Shown: in pieces, positions 24,781-33,613 of the stretch
Position numbering within the stretch: the first letter of the stretch is position 1
How the letters are laid out: each line of letters opens with the position of its first letter
Origin: Klenkia brasiliensis
GTDB taxonomy: Bacteria; Actinomycetota; Actinomycetes; Mycobacteriales; Geodermatophilaceae
Assembly: GCF_900100695.1 (NCBI RefSeq)
Contig: NZ_FNCF01000002.1
Span: 124,001 to 188,000, forward strand
Length of the DNA: 64,000 nucleotides
Reading direction: 5' to 3'
Program-made: the position numbers and the translations under genes
Notes under the pieces: model-generated
Seen by the model: only the letters and a program-made list of their open reading frames with translations
Databases searched by the model: none
What the model was told of the DNA's origin: nothing

Positions 24781-25607
24781 CCACCGCCCTCGCCACGTCC
24801 GGGTTCGACTGGGTCTGCCAGCTCGTCCGCCGGGAGTCGGCCATCGTCCTCGCGCCCGGCAAGGAGTACCTGGTCGAGGCCAGGCTCATGCCGCTGGCCC
24901 GCCAGCTCGGCCTGCCCGGCGTCGCCGAGCTCGTCGAGCGCGTCCGCGCCCGGCCGGAGCCCGCGCTGGTCCGCAGCATCGTCGAGGCGCTCACCACCAA
25001 CGAGACCTCGTGGTTCCGCGACGGTGACCCGTTCACCGCGCTCACCGGCACCGTCGTCCCCGCCCTGCAGGCCGCACGGCGACCCGGGGAGCCGATCTCC
25101 ATCTGGTCGGCCGCCTGCTCCAGCGGGCAGGAGGCCTACACGATCGCGATGCTGCTGGCCGACTCGCTCCCCAACGCGACCAGCCGGGTGCGGATCACCG
25201 CCACCGACCTGTCCCGCGCGATGGTCGACCGCACCCGGGCCGGCCGGTTCAGCCAGCTCGAGGTCAACCGGGGCCTGCCGGCCCCCATGCTCGTCCGGCA
25301 CTTCAGCCGGGTGGGCGCGGAGTGGGAGATCTCGCCCGCCCTGCGCCAGATGGTGACCGCCAGCGAGCTCAACCTCGCTGGGCCCCTGCCCCGGCTGGGT
25401 CCCTTCGACGTGGTGTACCTGCGCAACGTCCTCATCTACTTCGACCCGCCCACCAAGCGCGAGGTGCTGCGCAAGGTGCGACAGGTCATGCGCCCGGACG
25501 GCTGGCTGTTCCTGGGTGCCGCCGAGACGACGCTGGGCGTCGACGACTCCTGGGAGCGGGTCCCCTGCGGCCGCGGCTCCGCCTACCGACCGATGAAGGG
25601 GAAGTGA
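24777..25607 (+). CDS. cheR: Chemotaxis protein methyltransferase CheR
   Basis: SAM-dependent methyltransferase that methylates receptor glutamates; 276 aa. An N-terminal helical domain is followed by the catalytic domain with TTNETSWFRDGDPFTAL, the SAM-binding motif IWSAACSSGQEAYTIAM, ITATDLSRAMVDR and the substrate-site DVVYLRNVLIYFDPPTK. ATG 24777 overlaps the cheB stop, and cheY begins 1 bp after its own stop. The MCPs here lack the C-terminal pentapeptide that tethers some CheR proteins. Confidence 0.92.
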   Translation: MTTALATSGFDWVCQLVRRESAIVLAPGKEYLVEARLMPLARQLGLPGVAELVERVRARPEPALVRSIVEALTTNETSWFRDGDPFTALTGTVVPALQAARRPGEPISIWSAACSSGQEAYTIAMLLADSLPNATSRVRITATDLSRAMVDRTRAGRFSQLEVNRGLPAPMLVRHFSRVGAEWEISPALRQMVTASELNLAGPLPRLGPFDVVYLRNVLIYFDPPTKREVLRKVRQVMRPDGWLFLGAAETTLGVDDSWERVPCGRGSAYRPMKGK

Positions 25608-25608
25608 C

Positions 25609-26004
25609 ATGCGAGCGCTGGTGATCGACGACTCGCGCGCGATGCGCCGGATCGTCGCCTCCATCCTGGAGGGGTTCGGGTACGAGACCCGGCCCGCCGG
25701 GCACGGCCGAGAGGCCCTCGACGTCCTCGAGGAGGGCTGGGTCCCCGACCTGGCCTGCATCGACTGGAACATGCCGGTGATGGACGGGCTGCAGTTCGTC
25801 TCCGCCGTCCGGGCCAACCCGGCGTGGCGGCAGGTGACGCTGATGATGGTCACCACCGAGAGCGAGCACGGCCAGATCGTCAAGGCGCTGGCCGCCGGCG
25901 CCCACGAGTACGTCATCAAGCCCTTCACCGCCGACGCGATCGCCGACAAGCTGTCCCTGCTCGGCCTCATGCCCGCGGCGTCGTCCCCCGGGGTGCCGGC
26001 GTGA
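25609..26004 (+). CDS. cheY: Response regulator, CheY-type (first copy)
   Basis: Single receiver domain, 131 aa, without an output domain. The acidic pocket is VIDDSRAMRR, the phospho-acceptor Asp is in LACIDWNMPVMDGL, the Thr in MMVTTESEH and the Lys in EYVIKPFTADA. It would be phosphorylated by CheA and act on a motor or pilus target that is not encoded in the window. The gene overlaps the following cheX by 4 bp, so the pair is probably made together. Confidence 0.9.
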   Translation: MRALVIDDSRAMRRIVASILEGFGYETRPAGHGREALDVLEEGWVPDLACIDWNMPVMDGLQFVSAVRANPAWRQVTLMMVTTESEHGQIVKALAAGAHEYVIKPFTADAIADKLSLLGLMPAASSPGVPA

Positions 26005-26483
26005 GCGCGCCGATCACCGCCCTCATCGACGGCGAGACCGTGACCGCGGTCGCCGGCGAGGTGTGGAGCGCGCTGGTCGGCGAGGAGGAGCTCCTCCTGC
26101 CCCGGGCCGTGCCCGTCGACGGGCCCAGCTCCTGGGTCACCGTCACCGGCCCCTGGGACGGCGTCGTCGTGCTCACCTGCGCCGCGTCCGGCACCGCCGA
26201 CCTCGCCCGGTCGGTGCTGCAGCTGGACGACGACGAGCAGCCCACCGCCGAGGACGTCGACGACGTGCTCCGCGAGCTGGCCAACATCCTCGGCGGCAAC
26301 GTCAAGTCGCTGCTCCCCGGACCGTCGGCCCTCGGGTTGCCGGAGACCGGACCGGCCCCGCTGCGCGCCGAGGACGAGGACACCTGCCGCGTGTCCGCGA
26401 GCTGGCGGGGCCACGACCTCGCCATCACCATCCAGGGCGCCTCGGAGGCGCCCGCCACCACCACCACGGAGGTCCCGAAGTGA
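26001..26483 (+). CDS. cheX: CheX-type CheY-P phosphatase (first copy)
   Basis: Probable CheX/CheC-family phosphatase that dephosphorylates CheY, 160 aa. The family helix with conserved Glu and Asn is seen in VDDVLRELANILGGNVKSLL (about residues 83-102), followed by the usual turn and the DTCRVSASWRGHDLAITIQG strands. Sequence outside the helix is weakly conserved, so the assignment rests on this motif and on the tight coupling to cheY genes on both sides (GTGA overlaps at 26001 and 26480). Confidence 0.7.
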   Translation: MSAPITALIDGETVTAVAGEVWSALVGEEELLLPRAVPVDGPSSWVTVTGPWDGVVVLTCAASGTADLARSVLQLDDDEQPTAEDVDDVLRELANILGGNVKSLLPGPSALGLPETGPAPLRAEDEDTCRVSASWRGHDLAITIQGASEAPATTTTEVPK

Positions 26484-26842
26484 AGATCCTGGTCGCCGAC
26501 GACAGCCGGGTGATGCGGCAGATCGTCATCCGCACCCTCCGCCAGGCCGGCTACGACGACGTGGACGTCGTCGAGGCCGAGGACGGCGCCGACTGCCTGG
26601 CCAAGGTGGGCAGCGAGTCGCCGGACCTGGTCCTGTCGGACTGGAACATGCCGAACATGACCGGCATCGAGTGCCTGCGCGCGCTGCGCGCCCAGGGCTC
26701 GTCCGTGCCGTTCGGGTTCGTCACCTCGGAGGGGTCGCCGGAGATGCGGGAGACCGCCTCCGACGCCGGCGCGCTGTTCCTCATCGCCAAGCCGTTCACG
26801 CCGGACACCTTCCGCGACGCGCTCGACGCGGTGCTGGCGTGA
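26480..26842 (+). CDS. cheY: Response regulator, CheY-type (second copy)
   Basis: Second stand-alone receiver domain, 120 aa. Acidic pocket VADDSRVMRQ, phospho-acceptor Asp in LVLSDWNMPNMTGI, Thr in FVTSEGSPE and Lys in LIAKPFTPDT. It is clearly different in sequence from the first CheY, so the two are old duplicates or have separate targets; one may serve as a phosphate sink. Overlaps its neighbours by 4 bp at both ends. GTG start. Confidence 0.9.
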   Translation: MKILVADDSRVMRQIVIRTLRQAGYDDVDVVEAEDGADCLAKVGSESPDLVLSDWNMPNMTGIECLRALRAQGSSVPFGFVTSEGSPEMRETASDAGALFLIAKPFTPDTFRDALDAVLA

Positions 26843-27327
26843 CCGCCCCCGCGAAGACCGGGCTGCCCAGCAACAAGGCCGTCCGCGACCTGCTGGAGGG
26901 CCTGCTCGGCCGTGACGTCACCGTCGGCCCGGGCGCGCCGGTCACCCCGAACCCGTCCCGCCCGGCGGCCGTGGCCGCCTACGTGGACCCGACCTCGCGG
27001 CTGAACGCGATCATCCTCATCGACCTGCCGCTGTCGGCCTGGTGCGCCGGTGCCCTCGCGCTGCTGCCCAAGGGCGGTTGCGAGGACTCCGTCGAGGAGG
27101 GCGAGCTCACCGACATGCAGGTCGAGGTGCTGCACGAGGTGGTCAACGTCGCCGCGTCGCTGTTCAACGCCGGCGGGGTGACCCACTCCAAGCTGGACCG
27201 GCTGTACGCGCCGGGCGAGGCGCTGCCCGGCGACATCGCCGGGCTGACCGCCTCGACCAACCGGGTGGACATCGACGTGTCGGTGGCCGGCTACGGCAGC
27301 GGCTCGCTGTCGGTCGTGCTGGCCTAG
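26839..27327 (+). CDS. CheX-like protein (second copy)
   Basis: Soluble 162-aa protein ending the chemotaxis operon. The segment LTDMQVEVLHEVVNVAASLF has the Glu and Asn positions of the CheC/CheX phosphatase helix, and the flanking strand pattern (VAAYVDPTSRLNAIILIDLP) also fits. It is more diverged than the first CheX, so it may have lost activity or act on the second CheY. GTG 26839 overlaps the preceding stop. It ends only 3 bp from the facing metX stop, with no terminator visible in between. Confidence 0.6.
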   Translation: MTAPAKTGLPSNKAVRDLLEGLLGRDVTVGPGAPVTPNPSRPAAVAAYVDPTSRLNAIILIDLPLSAWCAGALALLPKGGCEDSVEEGELTDMQVEVLHEVVNVAASLFNAGGVTHSKLDRLYAPGEALPGDIAGLTASTNRVDIDVSVAGYGSGSLSVVLA

Positions 27328-27330
27328 GGG

Positions 27331-28341
27331 TCAGCCCAGCAGTTCGCGGAGGAGGGCCCCCACGGCCGCGGTCTCGACGAGGAAGCCGTCGTGGCCGTAG
27401 GGGCTCTCCACCACCCGCAGCGGGACGCCGAGCGCGTCGGCCACCCGCTGCTGCTCGCCGATCCGGTACAGCCGGTCGGAGTCGATGCCGGCCACCAGGC
27501 TGCGCGCGGTGACCCGCGCCAGCGCCGCCTCCACCCCGCCGCGGCCGCGGCCGACGTCCCAGGTGTTCATGGCCTGGGTGAGCACGACGTAGCTGTGCGG
27601 GTCGAACCGGCCGGCCAGCTTGGTGCCGTGGTGCTCCAGGTAGCTGGCCACGGCGAACCTGCCGTCGGCCTGCACCTCGTTGCCGAAGCGGGTCTGCAGC
27701 TCGAAGGCGCTGCGGTAGGTCAGGTGCGCGATGCGCCGGGCCACCTCGAGCCCGCCCACCGGGTCGAGGGTGACCGCGGCCTGCTGGGTGGTCTGGGTGC
27801 CGATCTGGTCGGCCGTGGCCACCGCCCCCGAGGCCAGGAAGAACAGCTGCGCCACCCGCTCGGGGTGCGCGACCGCCCACTCCAGCGCCCGCATCCCGCC
27901 CATCGAGCCGCCGATGACCGCGGCCCACCGGTCGATGCCCAGCGCGTCGGCCAGCGCGACCTCCACGGCCACCTGGTCGGCGATGGTGACCTCGGGGAAC
28001 CGGGCGCCCCACGGACCGCCGTCGGGTGCGGCCGAGGCCGGCCCCGTCGTCCCCTGGCAGCCGCCGAGGACGTTCGCGCACACGACGAAGTACCCGCTCA
28101 CCTGCTCCTCGAGCGCCGCCCACCACCCGGGGGTGGGGTGGCCGGGGCCCGCCGCGCCGAACAGGTGGCTGTCGCCGGTGAGCGCGTGCTCCACCAGCAC
28201 GGGCGGGTCGGCCGGGTCGCCCCAGGTCTCGTAGGCGACCCGGACCCCGGGCAGCGACCCGCCGAGCTCGAGCTGCCGCGGACCGAGGTCCAGGAACTGC
28301 CGGGCGCCCGACGGGTCCCCCTCCCGCCAGGCGCCCGCCAC
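27331..28341 (-). CDS. metX: Homoserine O-acetyltransferase
   Basis: Alpha/beta-hydrolase-fold enzyme that transfers an acetyl group from acetyl-CoA to homoserine in methionine synthesis, 336 aa. The nucleophile is Ser in [13 protein letters not shown]; the [12 protein letters not shown] and [10 protein letters not shown] motifs are typical, and the Asp and His of the triad fit GIDSDRLY and [15 protein letters not shown] 28341 gives [16 protein letters not shown], close to the usual start; it lies 1 bp after the metY stop codon, so the genes are coupled. Control is through the riboswitch upstream of metY. Confidence 0.92.
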   Translation of the reverse strand: MAGAWREGDPSGARQFLDLGPRQLELGGSLPGVRVAYETWGDPADPPVLVEHALTGDSHLFGAAGPGHPTPGWWAALEEQVSGYFVVCANVLGGCQGTTGPASAAPDGGPWGARFPEVTIADQVAVEVALADALGIDRWAAVIGGSMGGMRALEWAVAHPERVAQLFFLASGAVATADQIGTQTTQQAAVTLDPVGGLEVARRIAHLTYRSAFELQTRFGNEVQADGRFAVASYLEHHGTKLAGRFDPHSYVVLTQAMNTWDVGRGRGGVEAALARVTARSLVAGIDSDRLYRIGEQQRVADALGVPLRVVESPYGHDGFLVETAAVGALLRELLG

Positions 28342-28342
28342 C

Positions 28343-29629
28343 TCAGGCGCCCTTCGCGGCGCGGAAGCCCGCGTCGAGGTCGGCGAGGATGTCCTCGATG
28401 CCCTCCAGGCCGACCGCGAGGCGGACCAGGCCCGGGGTGACACCGGTGGTCAGCTGCTCCTCGGGGGTCAGCTGGGAGTGCGTGGTCGAGGCGGGGTGGA
28501 TGACCAGGCTGCGCACGTCGCCGATGTTGGCCACGTGGCTGTGCAGCTCGAGGGCCTCCACGAACGCCTTGCCGGCCTCGACGCCGCCGGCGATCTCGAA
28601 CGCCAGCACCGCGCCGGGGCCCTTCGGGGCGTACTTCTGGGCGGCGGCGTGCCACGGCGAGGAGGGCAGGCCGGCGTAGTGCACCGACTCGACCTCGTCG
28701 CGGGCCTCGAGCCACTCGGCCACGGCCTGCGCGTTGGCCACGTGCCGGTCCAGCCGCAGCGACAGCGTCTCGATGCCCTGCACGACGAGGAAGGCGTTGA
28801 ACGGGCTGATCGCCGGGCCGAGGTCGCGCAGCAGCTGCACCCGGGCCTTGAGCGCGTAGGCGGGCGCGCCCAGGTCGGCGTAGACCACGCCGTGGTAGGT
28901 CGGGTCGGCGGTGGTGAACATCGGGTGCTTGCCCTGCGTCCAGTCGAAGTTGCCGCTGTCGACGATGATCCCGGCGACGGCGGTGCCGTGGCCGCCGAGG
29001 TACTTGGTCGCCGAGTGCACGACGACGTCGGCGCCGAACTCGATGGGGCGGATCAGGTAGGGCGTGGCGATGGTGTTGTCCACGATCAGCGGGACGCCGT
29101 TGCGGTGCGCGACCTCGCTGACCGCGGCGATGTCGAGGACGTCGCCCTTGGGGTTGCCGATGGTCTCGGCGTAGAACGCCCGGGTGTTGTCCTGGACCAG
29201 CGCCTGCCAGGCCTGCGGGTCGTCGGGGTCCTCGACGAAGGACACCGTGATGCCGAGCTTGGGCAGCGAGTGGTGCAGCAGGTTGTAGGTGCCGCCGTAG
29301 AGGCTGGCCGAGGCCACCACGTGGTCGCCGGCCTCGGCCAGGTTGAGGATCGAGAGGGTCTCCGCGGCCTGGCCGCTGGCCACCGCGAGGGCGGCGACGC
29401 CGCCCTCGAGCGAGGCCACGCGCTGCTCGAGCGCGTCCTGCGTCGGGTTCATGATCCGGGTGTAGATGTTGCCCATCTCGGCGAGGGCGAACAGGTCCGC
29501 GGCGTGCTGGGAGTCGCGGAACTGGTAGCTGGTGGTCGCGTAGATCGGCAGCGCGCGGGCCCCGGTCGTGGGGTCGGGGCTGGTGCCGGCGTGGATCTGC
29601 CGGGTCTCGAAGCTCCAGGAACCGCTCAT
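28343..29629 (-). CDS. metY: O-acetylhomoserine aminocarboxypropyltransferase (sulfhydrylase)
   Basis: PLP enzyme of the Cys/Met metabolism family that makes homocysteine (or methionine) from O-acetylhomoserine and sulfide (or methanethiol), 428 aa. The PLP Lys is in [16 protein letters not shown], with [27 protein letters not shown] and [16 protein letters not shown] as family marks. ATG 29629 has GAGGAGG upstream. It is the first gene of the metY-metX operon and sits behind a SAM riboswitch, so it should be switched off when S-adenosylmethionine is plentiful. Confidence 0.93.
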   Translation of the reverse strand: MSGSWSFETRQIHAGTSPDPTTGARALPIYATTSYQFRDSQHAADLFALAEMGNIYTRIMNPTQDALEQRVASLEGGVAALAVASGQAAETLSILNLAEAGDHVVASASLYGGTYNLLHHSLPKLGITVSFVEDPDDPQAWQALVQDNTRAFYAETIGNPKGDVLDIAAVSEVAHRNGVPLIVDNTIATPYLIRPIEFGADVVVHSATKYLGGHGTAVAGIIVDSGNFDWTQGKHPMFTTADPTYHGVVYADLGAPAYALKARVQLLRDLGPAISPFNAFLVVQGIETLSLRLDRHVANAQAVAEWLEARDEVESVHYAGLPSSPWHAAAQKYAPKGPGAVLAFEIAGGVEAGKAFVEALELHSHVANIGDVRSLVIHPASTTHSQLTPEEQLTTGVTPGLVRLAVGLEGIEDILADLDAGFRAAKGA

Positions 29630-29706
29630 CGCGCCGTCCTCCTCGGTGTCGGGAGGGCCCGCGGCGCGCGGGCACTCCGTCGGTTGCTCCCCCGGCGGGC
29701 GCCGGG

Positions 29707-29797
29707 CGGCCGGCTCTTCCCCTGGGAGCACCGCAGACGGAGTAGCGGTTGCCGGGCAGCAAGCCAGGTGCTTGTCGCTGCCTCTCGTGAGCCGCCC
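29707..29797 (-). ncRNA. SAM riboswitch (SAM-IV-like) upstream of metY
   Basis: On the minus strand the leader has the SAM-I/SAM-IV core: GGCTCACGAG (about 29784-29793) at the 5' side, an AGCGACAAGC...GGCTTGCTGCCCGGCAACC segment split over P2, and a closing GAGCC (near 29712-29716) that can pair with GGCTC. The pattern CACGAG...GACAAGC...GCTTGCTG...CGGCAACC is that of actinobacterial SAM-IV aptamers. A GC hairpin, GCCCGCG-CGC-CGCGGGC (29657-29673), between the aptamer and the ribosome site may be the expression platform. About 78 bases separate the aptamer from the metY ATG. Confidence 0.8.
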
Positions 29798-29818
29798 CGA
29801 TCCTAGGCGATGCCCGGA

Positions 29819-31603
29819 TCAGGCCGCGAGGGCCACCGCACCCGCCAGGGCCGCGTACCGGCCGCCGGCGGCGACCAGCTCGTCGTGGGTGCCCTGCTCC
29901 ACGACCCGGCCGTGGTCCAGGACGGCGATGGTGTCGGCGTGCCGCACGGTCGACAGCCGGTGGGCGATGGTGATCGTCGTCCGGCCCCGGGCGACCTCGT
30001 CGAGGGCGGCCTGCACGGCGCGCTCGGTCTCGTTGTCCAGCGCGCTGGTGGCCTCGTCCAGGACCAGCACCCTCGGGTCGCGCAGCAGCGTGCGGGCGAT
30101 GGCCAGCCGCTGCTTCTCCCCGCCGGAGAACCGGTGCCCGCGGGCGCCGACGAGGGTGTCGTAGCCGTCGGGCAGCCCCGCGACGACGTCGTGCACCTGG
30201 GCCCGGCGGGCGGCCTGCTCGATCTCGGCGTCGGTGGCGTCGGGCTTGGCGTACCGGAGGTTCTCCCGGATGGTGGTGTGCAGCAGGTAGGTCTCCTGGC
30301 TGACCACGCCGACCACCTGCGCGAGCTCGGCGAGCGGCAGGTCCCGCACGTCGACGCCGTCCACGGTCACCCGGCCGGTCGTCACGTCGTTGAGCCGGCT
30401 GACCAGCGAGGCGAGGGTGGACTTGCCCGAGCCGGTCTCGCCGACCAGGGCCAGCGTCGTGCCGGCCGGGACCACGAGGTCGACGTCGGTGAGCGCGGGC
30501 CGGTCCCCGTAGGAGAACCCGACGTGCTCCAGCCGGACCTCGCCGCGGACGTGCGGCAGCGCGACCGGCTCAGCGGGGTCGTCGATGTCCACGGGCAGGT
30601 CGAGGTACTCGAACACCCGGCTGAACAGGGCCATCGACGTGATCAGCTGCCCGCCCACGTCGAGCAGGCCCATCAGCGGGCGGAACAGCGTGCCCTGCAG
30701 CGCGGTGAAGGCGACCAGGGTGCCGATGGTCATCCCGCCCGAGGTCGCCGGGAGGCCGGCGAACAGGTAGATCAGCGCCGGGATGCCGGCGAACACGATG
30801 CTCATCGAGGCCATCCGCCAGCGGCCGGCCAGCTGCGAGCGCACCTCGAGGGCGACCAGCTCCTGGGAGGTCTGCGCGAACCGCAGCGACTGCGCCGGGC
30901 CGGTGCCCAGGGTCTTGCCCAGCTGGACGCCGGAGATGGACAGGCCCTCCTCGACCTGGGTCTGCATGTCGGCCATCCGGCGCTGCCGCTCCCCGGTCAC
31001 CTCGCGGCGCATCAGGGCGACCTTGCGGGTCAGCCACACGGCCGGCGGCAGGACGACGAGGGACAGCAGCGACAGCCGCCAGCTCAGCGCGGCCATGGCG
31101 ACCGCGGTGCCGACGACGGTGGTGGCGTTGGAGGCCAGGCTGGTGGCGGTGGTGGTGACCACCGACTGCATGGAGCCGATGTCGTTGGTCAGGCGGGACT
31201 GCACCTCGCCGCCGCGGGTGCGGGTGAAGAAGCCCAGCGACTGGCGCTGCAGGTGGGTGAAGACGGCGGTGCGCAGGCCGTGCATGACGCGCTGGCCCAC
31301 GGTGGTGGAGATCCAGGTCTGCACGACGCCGAGCAGGGCGGTGGCCGCGGCGACGGCGACCATGCCGGCGACGGCCCAGGCCAGCAGCCGGACGTCGGCG
31401 TGCGGGAGGGCGTCGTCGATGACGGTGCGCACCAGGAAGGGGGTGGCGAGGGCGATCAGCGAGCTGGCCACGATCAGCGCCATCACCGTGCCCACCTGGA
31501 GGCGGAAGGGTCGGAAGAGCGCGACCACCCGGCGCAGCGGCACGGGGGAGCGCTCGAGCTGGGTGCGGTCGGCGGGGTCGGTCCGGGTCTCGGGGCGTGG
31601 CAT
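29819..31603 (-). CDS. ABC exporter, fused permease and ATPase
   Basis: Half-size ABC exporter of the ABCB/MDR type, 594 aa, acting as a dimer in the membrane. The transmembrane domain (about 20-320) has six segments; the ATPase domain has Walker A GETGSGKST, signature FSGGEKQR, Walker B VLVLDEATSALD and the switch IAHRLSTV. The substrate is unknown; drugs, lipids or peptides are possible. ATG 31603. A divergent marR gene starts 76 bp away, and marR-exporter pairs usually mean the regulator represses the exporter until a toxic ligand is present. Confidence 0.9.
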   Translation of the reverse strand: MPRPETRTDPADRTQLERSPVPLRRVVALFRPFRLQVGTVMALIVASSLIALATPFLVRTVIDDALPHADVRLLAWAVAGMVAVAAATALLGVVQTWISTTVGQRVMHGLRTAVFTHLQRQSLGFFTRTRGGEVQSRLTNDIGSMQSVVTTTATSLASNATTVVGTAVAMAALSWRLSLLSLVVLPPAVWLTRKVALMRREVTGERQRRMADMQTQVEEGLSISGVQLGKTLGTGPAQSLRFAQTSQELVALEVRSQLAGRWRMASMSIVFAGIPALIYLFAGLPATSGGMTIGTLVAFTALQGTLFRPLMGLLDVGGQLITSMALFSRVFEYLDLPVDIDDPAEPVALPHVRGEVRLEHVGFSYGDRPALTDVDLVVPAGTTLALVGETGSGKSTLASLVSRLNDVTTGRVTVDGVDVRDLPLAELAQVVGVVSQETYLLHTTIRENLRYAKPDATDAEIEQAARRAQVHDVVAGLPDGYDTLVGARGHRFSGGEKQRLAIARTLLRDPRVLVLDEATSALDNETERAVQAALDEVARGRTTITIAHRLSTVRHADTIAVLDHGRVVEQGTHDELVAAGGRYAALAGAVALAA

Positions 31604-31635
31604 GCACGTCCCCCTCTCTGTCGGTTGCTGTGGTT

Positions 31636-31657
31636 ACCTCACTATGCATGAACCTCA
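31636..31657. promoter_or_regulatory. Possible MarR site in the exporter/marR gap
   Basis: ACCTCA occurs twice, at 31636-31641 and 31652-31657, a 16-bp period, with the palindrome ATGCAT at 31644-31649 between the copies. The site is central in the 76-bp divergent gap and spaced about one and a half helical turns. Confidence 0.4.
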
Positions 31658-31679
31658 GCGATCGCGCTAGCATTCCGCC

Positions 31680-32093
31680 GTGTCGACCGACGACGACCTG
31701 GGCGAGCTCATCGTCCGCGCGGCCCGCTCGCTGCGCGGCCGGTGGCAGGCGGTGCTGGAGCCGTGGGACCTGTCCCCGCACCAGGTCAGGGCACTGATGG
31801 TGGCCGGGCGGGTCGACGGCCTGCGGCTGTCCGGGCTGGCCGAGCGGTTGCACATCGCGCCCCGGTCGGCCACCGAGGTGGTCGACGGCCTGGCCGGGCG
31901 CGGCCTGGTCGAGCGGGTGCCCGACCCCACCGACCGGCGGGCCGTGCTCGTGCAGCTCACGCCCGAGGGGGTGCGGGTGCGCGACGAGGTGTCCGCGGCG
32001 CGGGCGGCCGACGCCCGGGCCGCGCTGTCCCGGCTGCCCGCCGACGACCGCGCCGAGCTCGCCCGGCTGCTGCGCAGGTTCCTCGACAGCTGA
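31680..32093 (+). CDS. MarR family transcriptional regulator
   Basis: Winged-helix repressor, 137 aa, dimeric and cytoplasmic. The DNA-binding part is [31 protein letters not shown] and the wing [16 protein letters not shown], both classical. It is divergent from the ABC exporter and likely controls it in response to an exported compound. GTG 31680 is the start matching family length. A tatA gene follows 29 bp later. Confidence 0.9.
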   Translation: MSTDDDLGELIVRAARSLRGRWQAVLEPWDLSPHQVRALMVAGRVDGLRLSGLAERLHIAPRSATEVVDGLAGRGLVERVPDPTDRRAVLVQLTPEGVRVRDEVSAARAADARAALSRLPADDRAELARLLRRFLDS

Positions 32094-32122
32094 CCCCCAG
32101 GTTCGCGGGCCACGCTGGCGCC

Positions 32123-32416
32123 ATGGACCTGGGCGTACCCGAGATCGGGCTGATCCTGCTCGCCGTCTTCGTGCTGTTCGGCTACAAGAAGCTGCCCGAC
32201 GCGACCCGCTCCCTGGGCCGGTCGCTGCGCATCTTCAAGGGCGAGATGAACGGCATGAAGGACGACGACGTCCGGGCCGCGGCGCCGGCCCCGGCGCCGT
32301 CCTCGCCGGAGGAGCTGGAGGCCGCGGCCGCGGAGGCGGAGGCGGTGGCCCTGGAGGCCAGGGCCCGCGCGGCCCGCGCCCGGGCGGACGCCGAACGGCC
32401 CTCGATCACCTCCTGA
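32123..32416 (+). CDS. tatA: Sec-independent translocase subunit TatA
   Basis: Pore-forming subunit of the twin-arginine protein export system, 97 aa. A short hydrophobic helix (residues about 4-20, with [22 protein letters not shown]) is followed by an amphipathic helix ([18 protein letters not shown]) and an acidic/Ala-rich tail with a long charged helix. ATG 32123. No tatC is nearby, so this may be an extra TatA/TatE copy. The hairpin at 32419-32438 follows the stop directly. Confidence 0.85.
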   Translation: MDLGVPEIGLILLAVFVLFGYKKLPDATRSLGRSLRIFKGEMNGMKDDDVRAAAPAPAPSSPEELEAAAAEAEAVALEARARAARARADAERPSITS

Positions 32417-32418
32417 GG

Positions 32419-32438
32419 CCCCGCCGGTGCCGGCGGGG
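32419..32438 (+). terminator. Hairpin after tatA
   Basis: CCCCGCCGG-TG-CCGGCGGGG, a perfect 9-bp GC stem starting 2 bp after the tatA stop; likely terminator of the marR-tatA unit, just before the MalY-like gene. Confidence 0.65.
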
Positions 32439-32454
32439 TGGCACGGTCGGGTGC

Positions 32455-33591
32455 GTGGAGCCCGTGTTCCTGACCCTCGCCGACACGGTCGGTGCCGCCC
32501 GCCGGCGCAGCGCCAAGTGGGCCGCCGACGACCCCGACGTGCTGCCGCTGACGGTGGCCGAGCTCGACGTCGCGCTGGCCCCGCCGGTGGCCGACGCGCT
32601 GGCCGCGGCGGTCGCGGCGTCGGACACCGGCTACTCCTGGGCGGTCCCCGGGCTGGGCCGCGCGTGGGCGGGGTTCGCCGCGCGCCGGTGGGGCTGGGCG
32701 GTGGACCCGGCCGCGGTCACCGCCGTCCCCGACGTGGAGGTCGGCGTGGTCGAGGTGCTGCGCGCCCTCGGTGCGCGCGGGCGGCCGGTCGCGTTCAGCC
32801 CGCCGGTCTACCCGCCCTTCTGGGCCTGGGTCGCCGTGGTCGGGGCCGTGGCCTGCGAGGTGCCGCTGGCCCGTGACCCGTGGCGGCTGGACCTGGCCGC
32901 GCTGGACCGGGCGTTCGCCGAGCACCGGCCGGCGGCCTACCTGCTGTGCTCGCCGCAGAACCCGGTCGGCCGCGTGCACGAGGCGGCCGAGCTCGCCGAG
33001 CTGGTGGCGCTGGCCGGCCGGCACGGCGTCCCGCTGGTCGTGGACGAGATCCACTCGCCGCTCACCCTGCCTGGTGCCGTGCACACCCCGCTGCTCACCG
33101 TGCCCGGCGCGGCCGACGTCGCGGTGTCGGTGCTGTCGGCCAGCAAGGCGTTCAACCTGTCCGGGCTCACGTGCGCCGCGGTGGTCAGCGGGTCACCGGC
33201 GGGCCGGGCGGTGGTCGACCGGCTGCCGCCGGACCTCACCTCGCGGACCGGCCACCTCGGCGTGCTCGCCTCGGTGGCGGCCCTGGAGCACGGCGACGCC
33301 TGGCTCGACGGGCTGCTCGCCGCGCTGGCGGCCCGGTTCGACCAACTGGGCGACCTGCTGGCACGGCACCTGCCCGAGGTGGGGTGGACCCGGCCCGAGG
33401 CCACCTACCTGGCCTGGCTGGACGTCTCCGCGCTGCCCGGGGACCCGGTCGAGGCGTTCCTGCGCCGCGGCCGGGTCGCCCTGCAGGACGGCGCCCGGTT
33501 CGGCGGCCCCGGTTTCGCCCGCTTGAACGCCGGCACCGGGCCCGACGTGCTGGCCGAGGCCGTGGCGCGGATGGCGGCGGCGCTGCGCTGA
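32455..33591 (+). CDS. MalY/PatB-type PLP C-S lyase or aminotransferase
   Basis: Fold-type I PLP enzyme of the MalY/PatB subgroup, 378 aa, which usually cleaves cystathionine or other beta-C-S bonds. The start FLTLADTVGAARRRSAKWA resembles the RxxxKW motif of this group, YSWAVPGLGRAW is a variant of its substrate loop, and the PLP Lys lies in VSVLSASKAFNLSGL after the cofactor motif VVDEIHSPLTL. GTG 32455. A link to the methionine genes further left is possible but is only inference. Confidence 0.85.
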   Translation: MEPVFLTLADTVGAARRRSAKWAADDPDVLPLTVAELDVALAPPVADALAAAVAASDTGYSWAVPGLGRAWAGFAARRWGWAVDPAAVTAVPDVEVGVVEVLRALGARGRPVAFSPPVYPPFWAWVAVVGAVACEVPLARDPWRLDLAALDRAFAEHRPAAYLLCSPQNPVGRVHEAAELAELVALAGRHGVPLVVDEIHSPLTLPGAVHTPLLTVPGAADVAVSVLSASKAFNLSGLTCAAVVSGSPAGRAVVDRLPPDLTSRTGHLGVLASVAALEHGDAWLDGLLAALAARFDQLGDLLARHLPEVGWTRPEATYLAWLDVSALPGDPVEAFLRRGRVALQDGARFGGPGFARLNAGTGPDVLAEAVARMAAALR

Positions 33592-33613
33592 CCCGGTCGG
33601 GCAGGCTGGCGGC

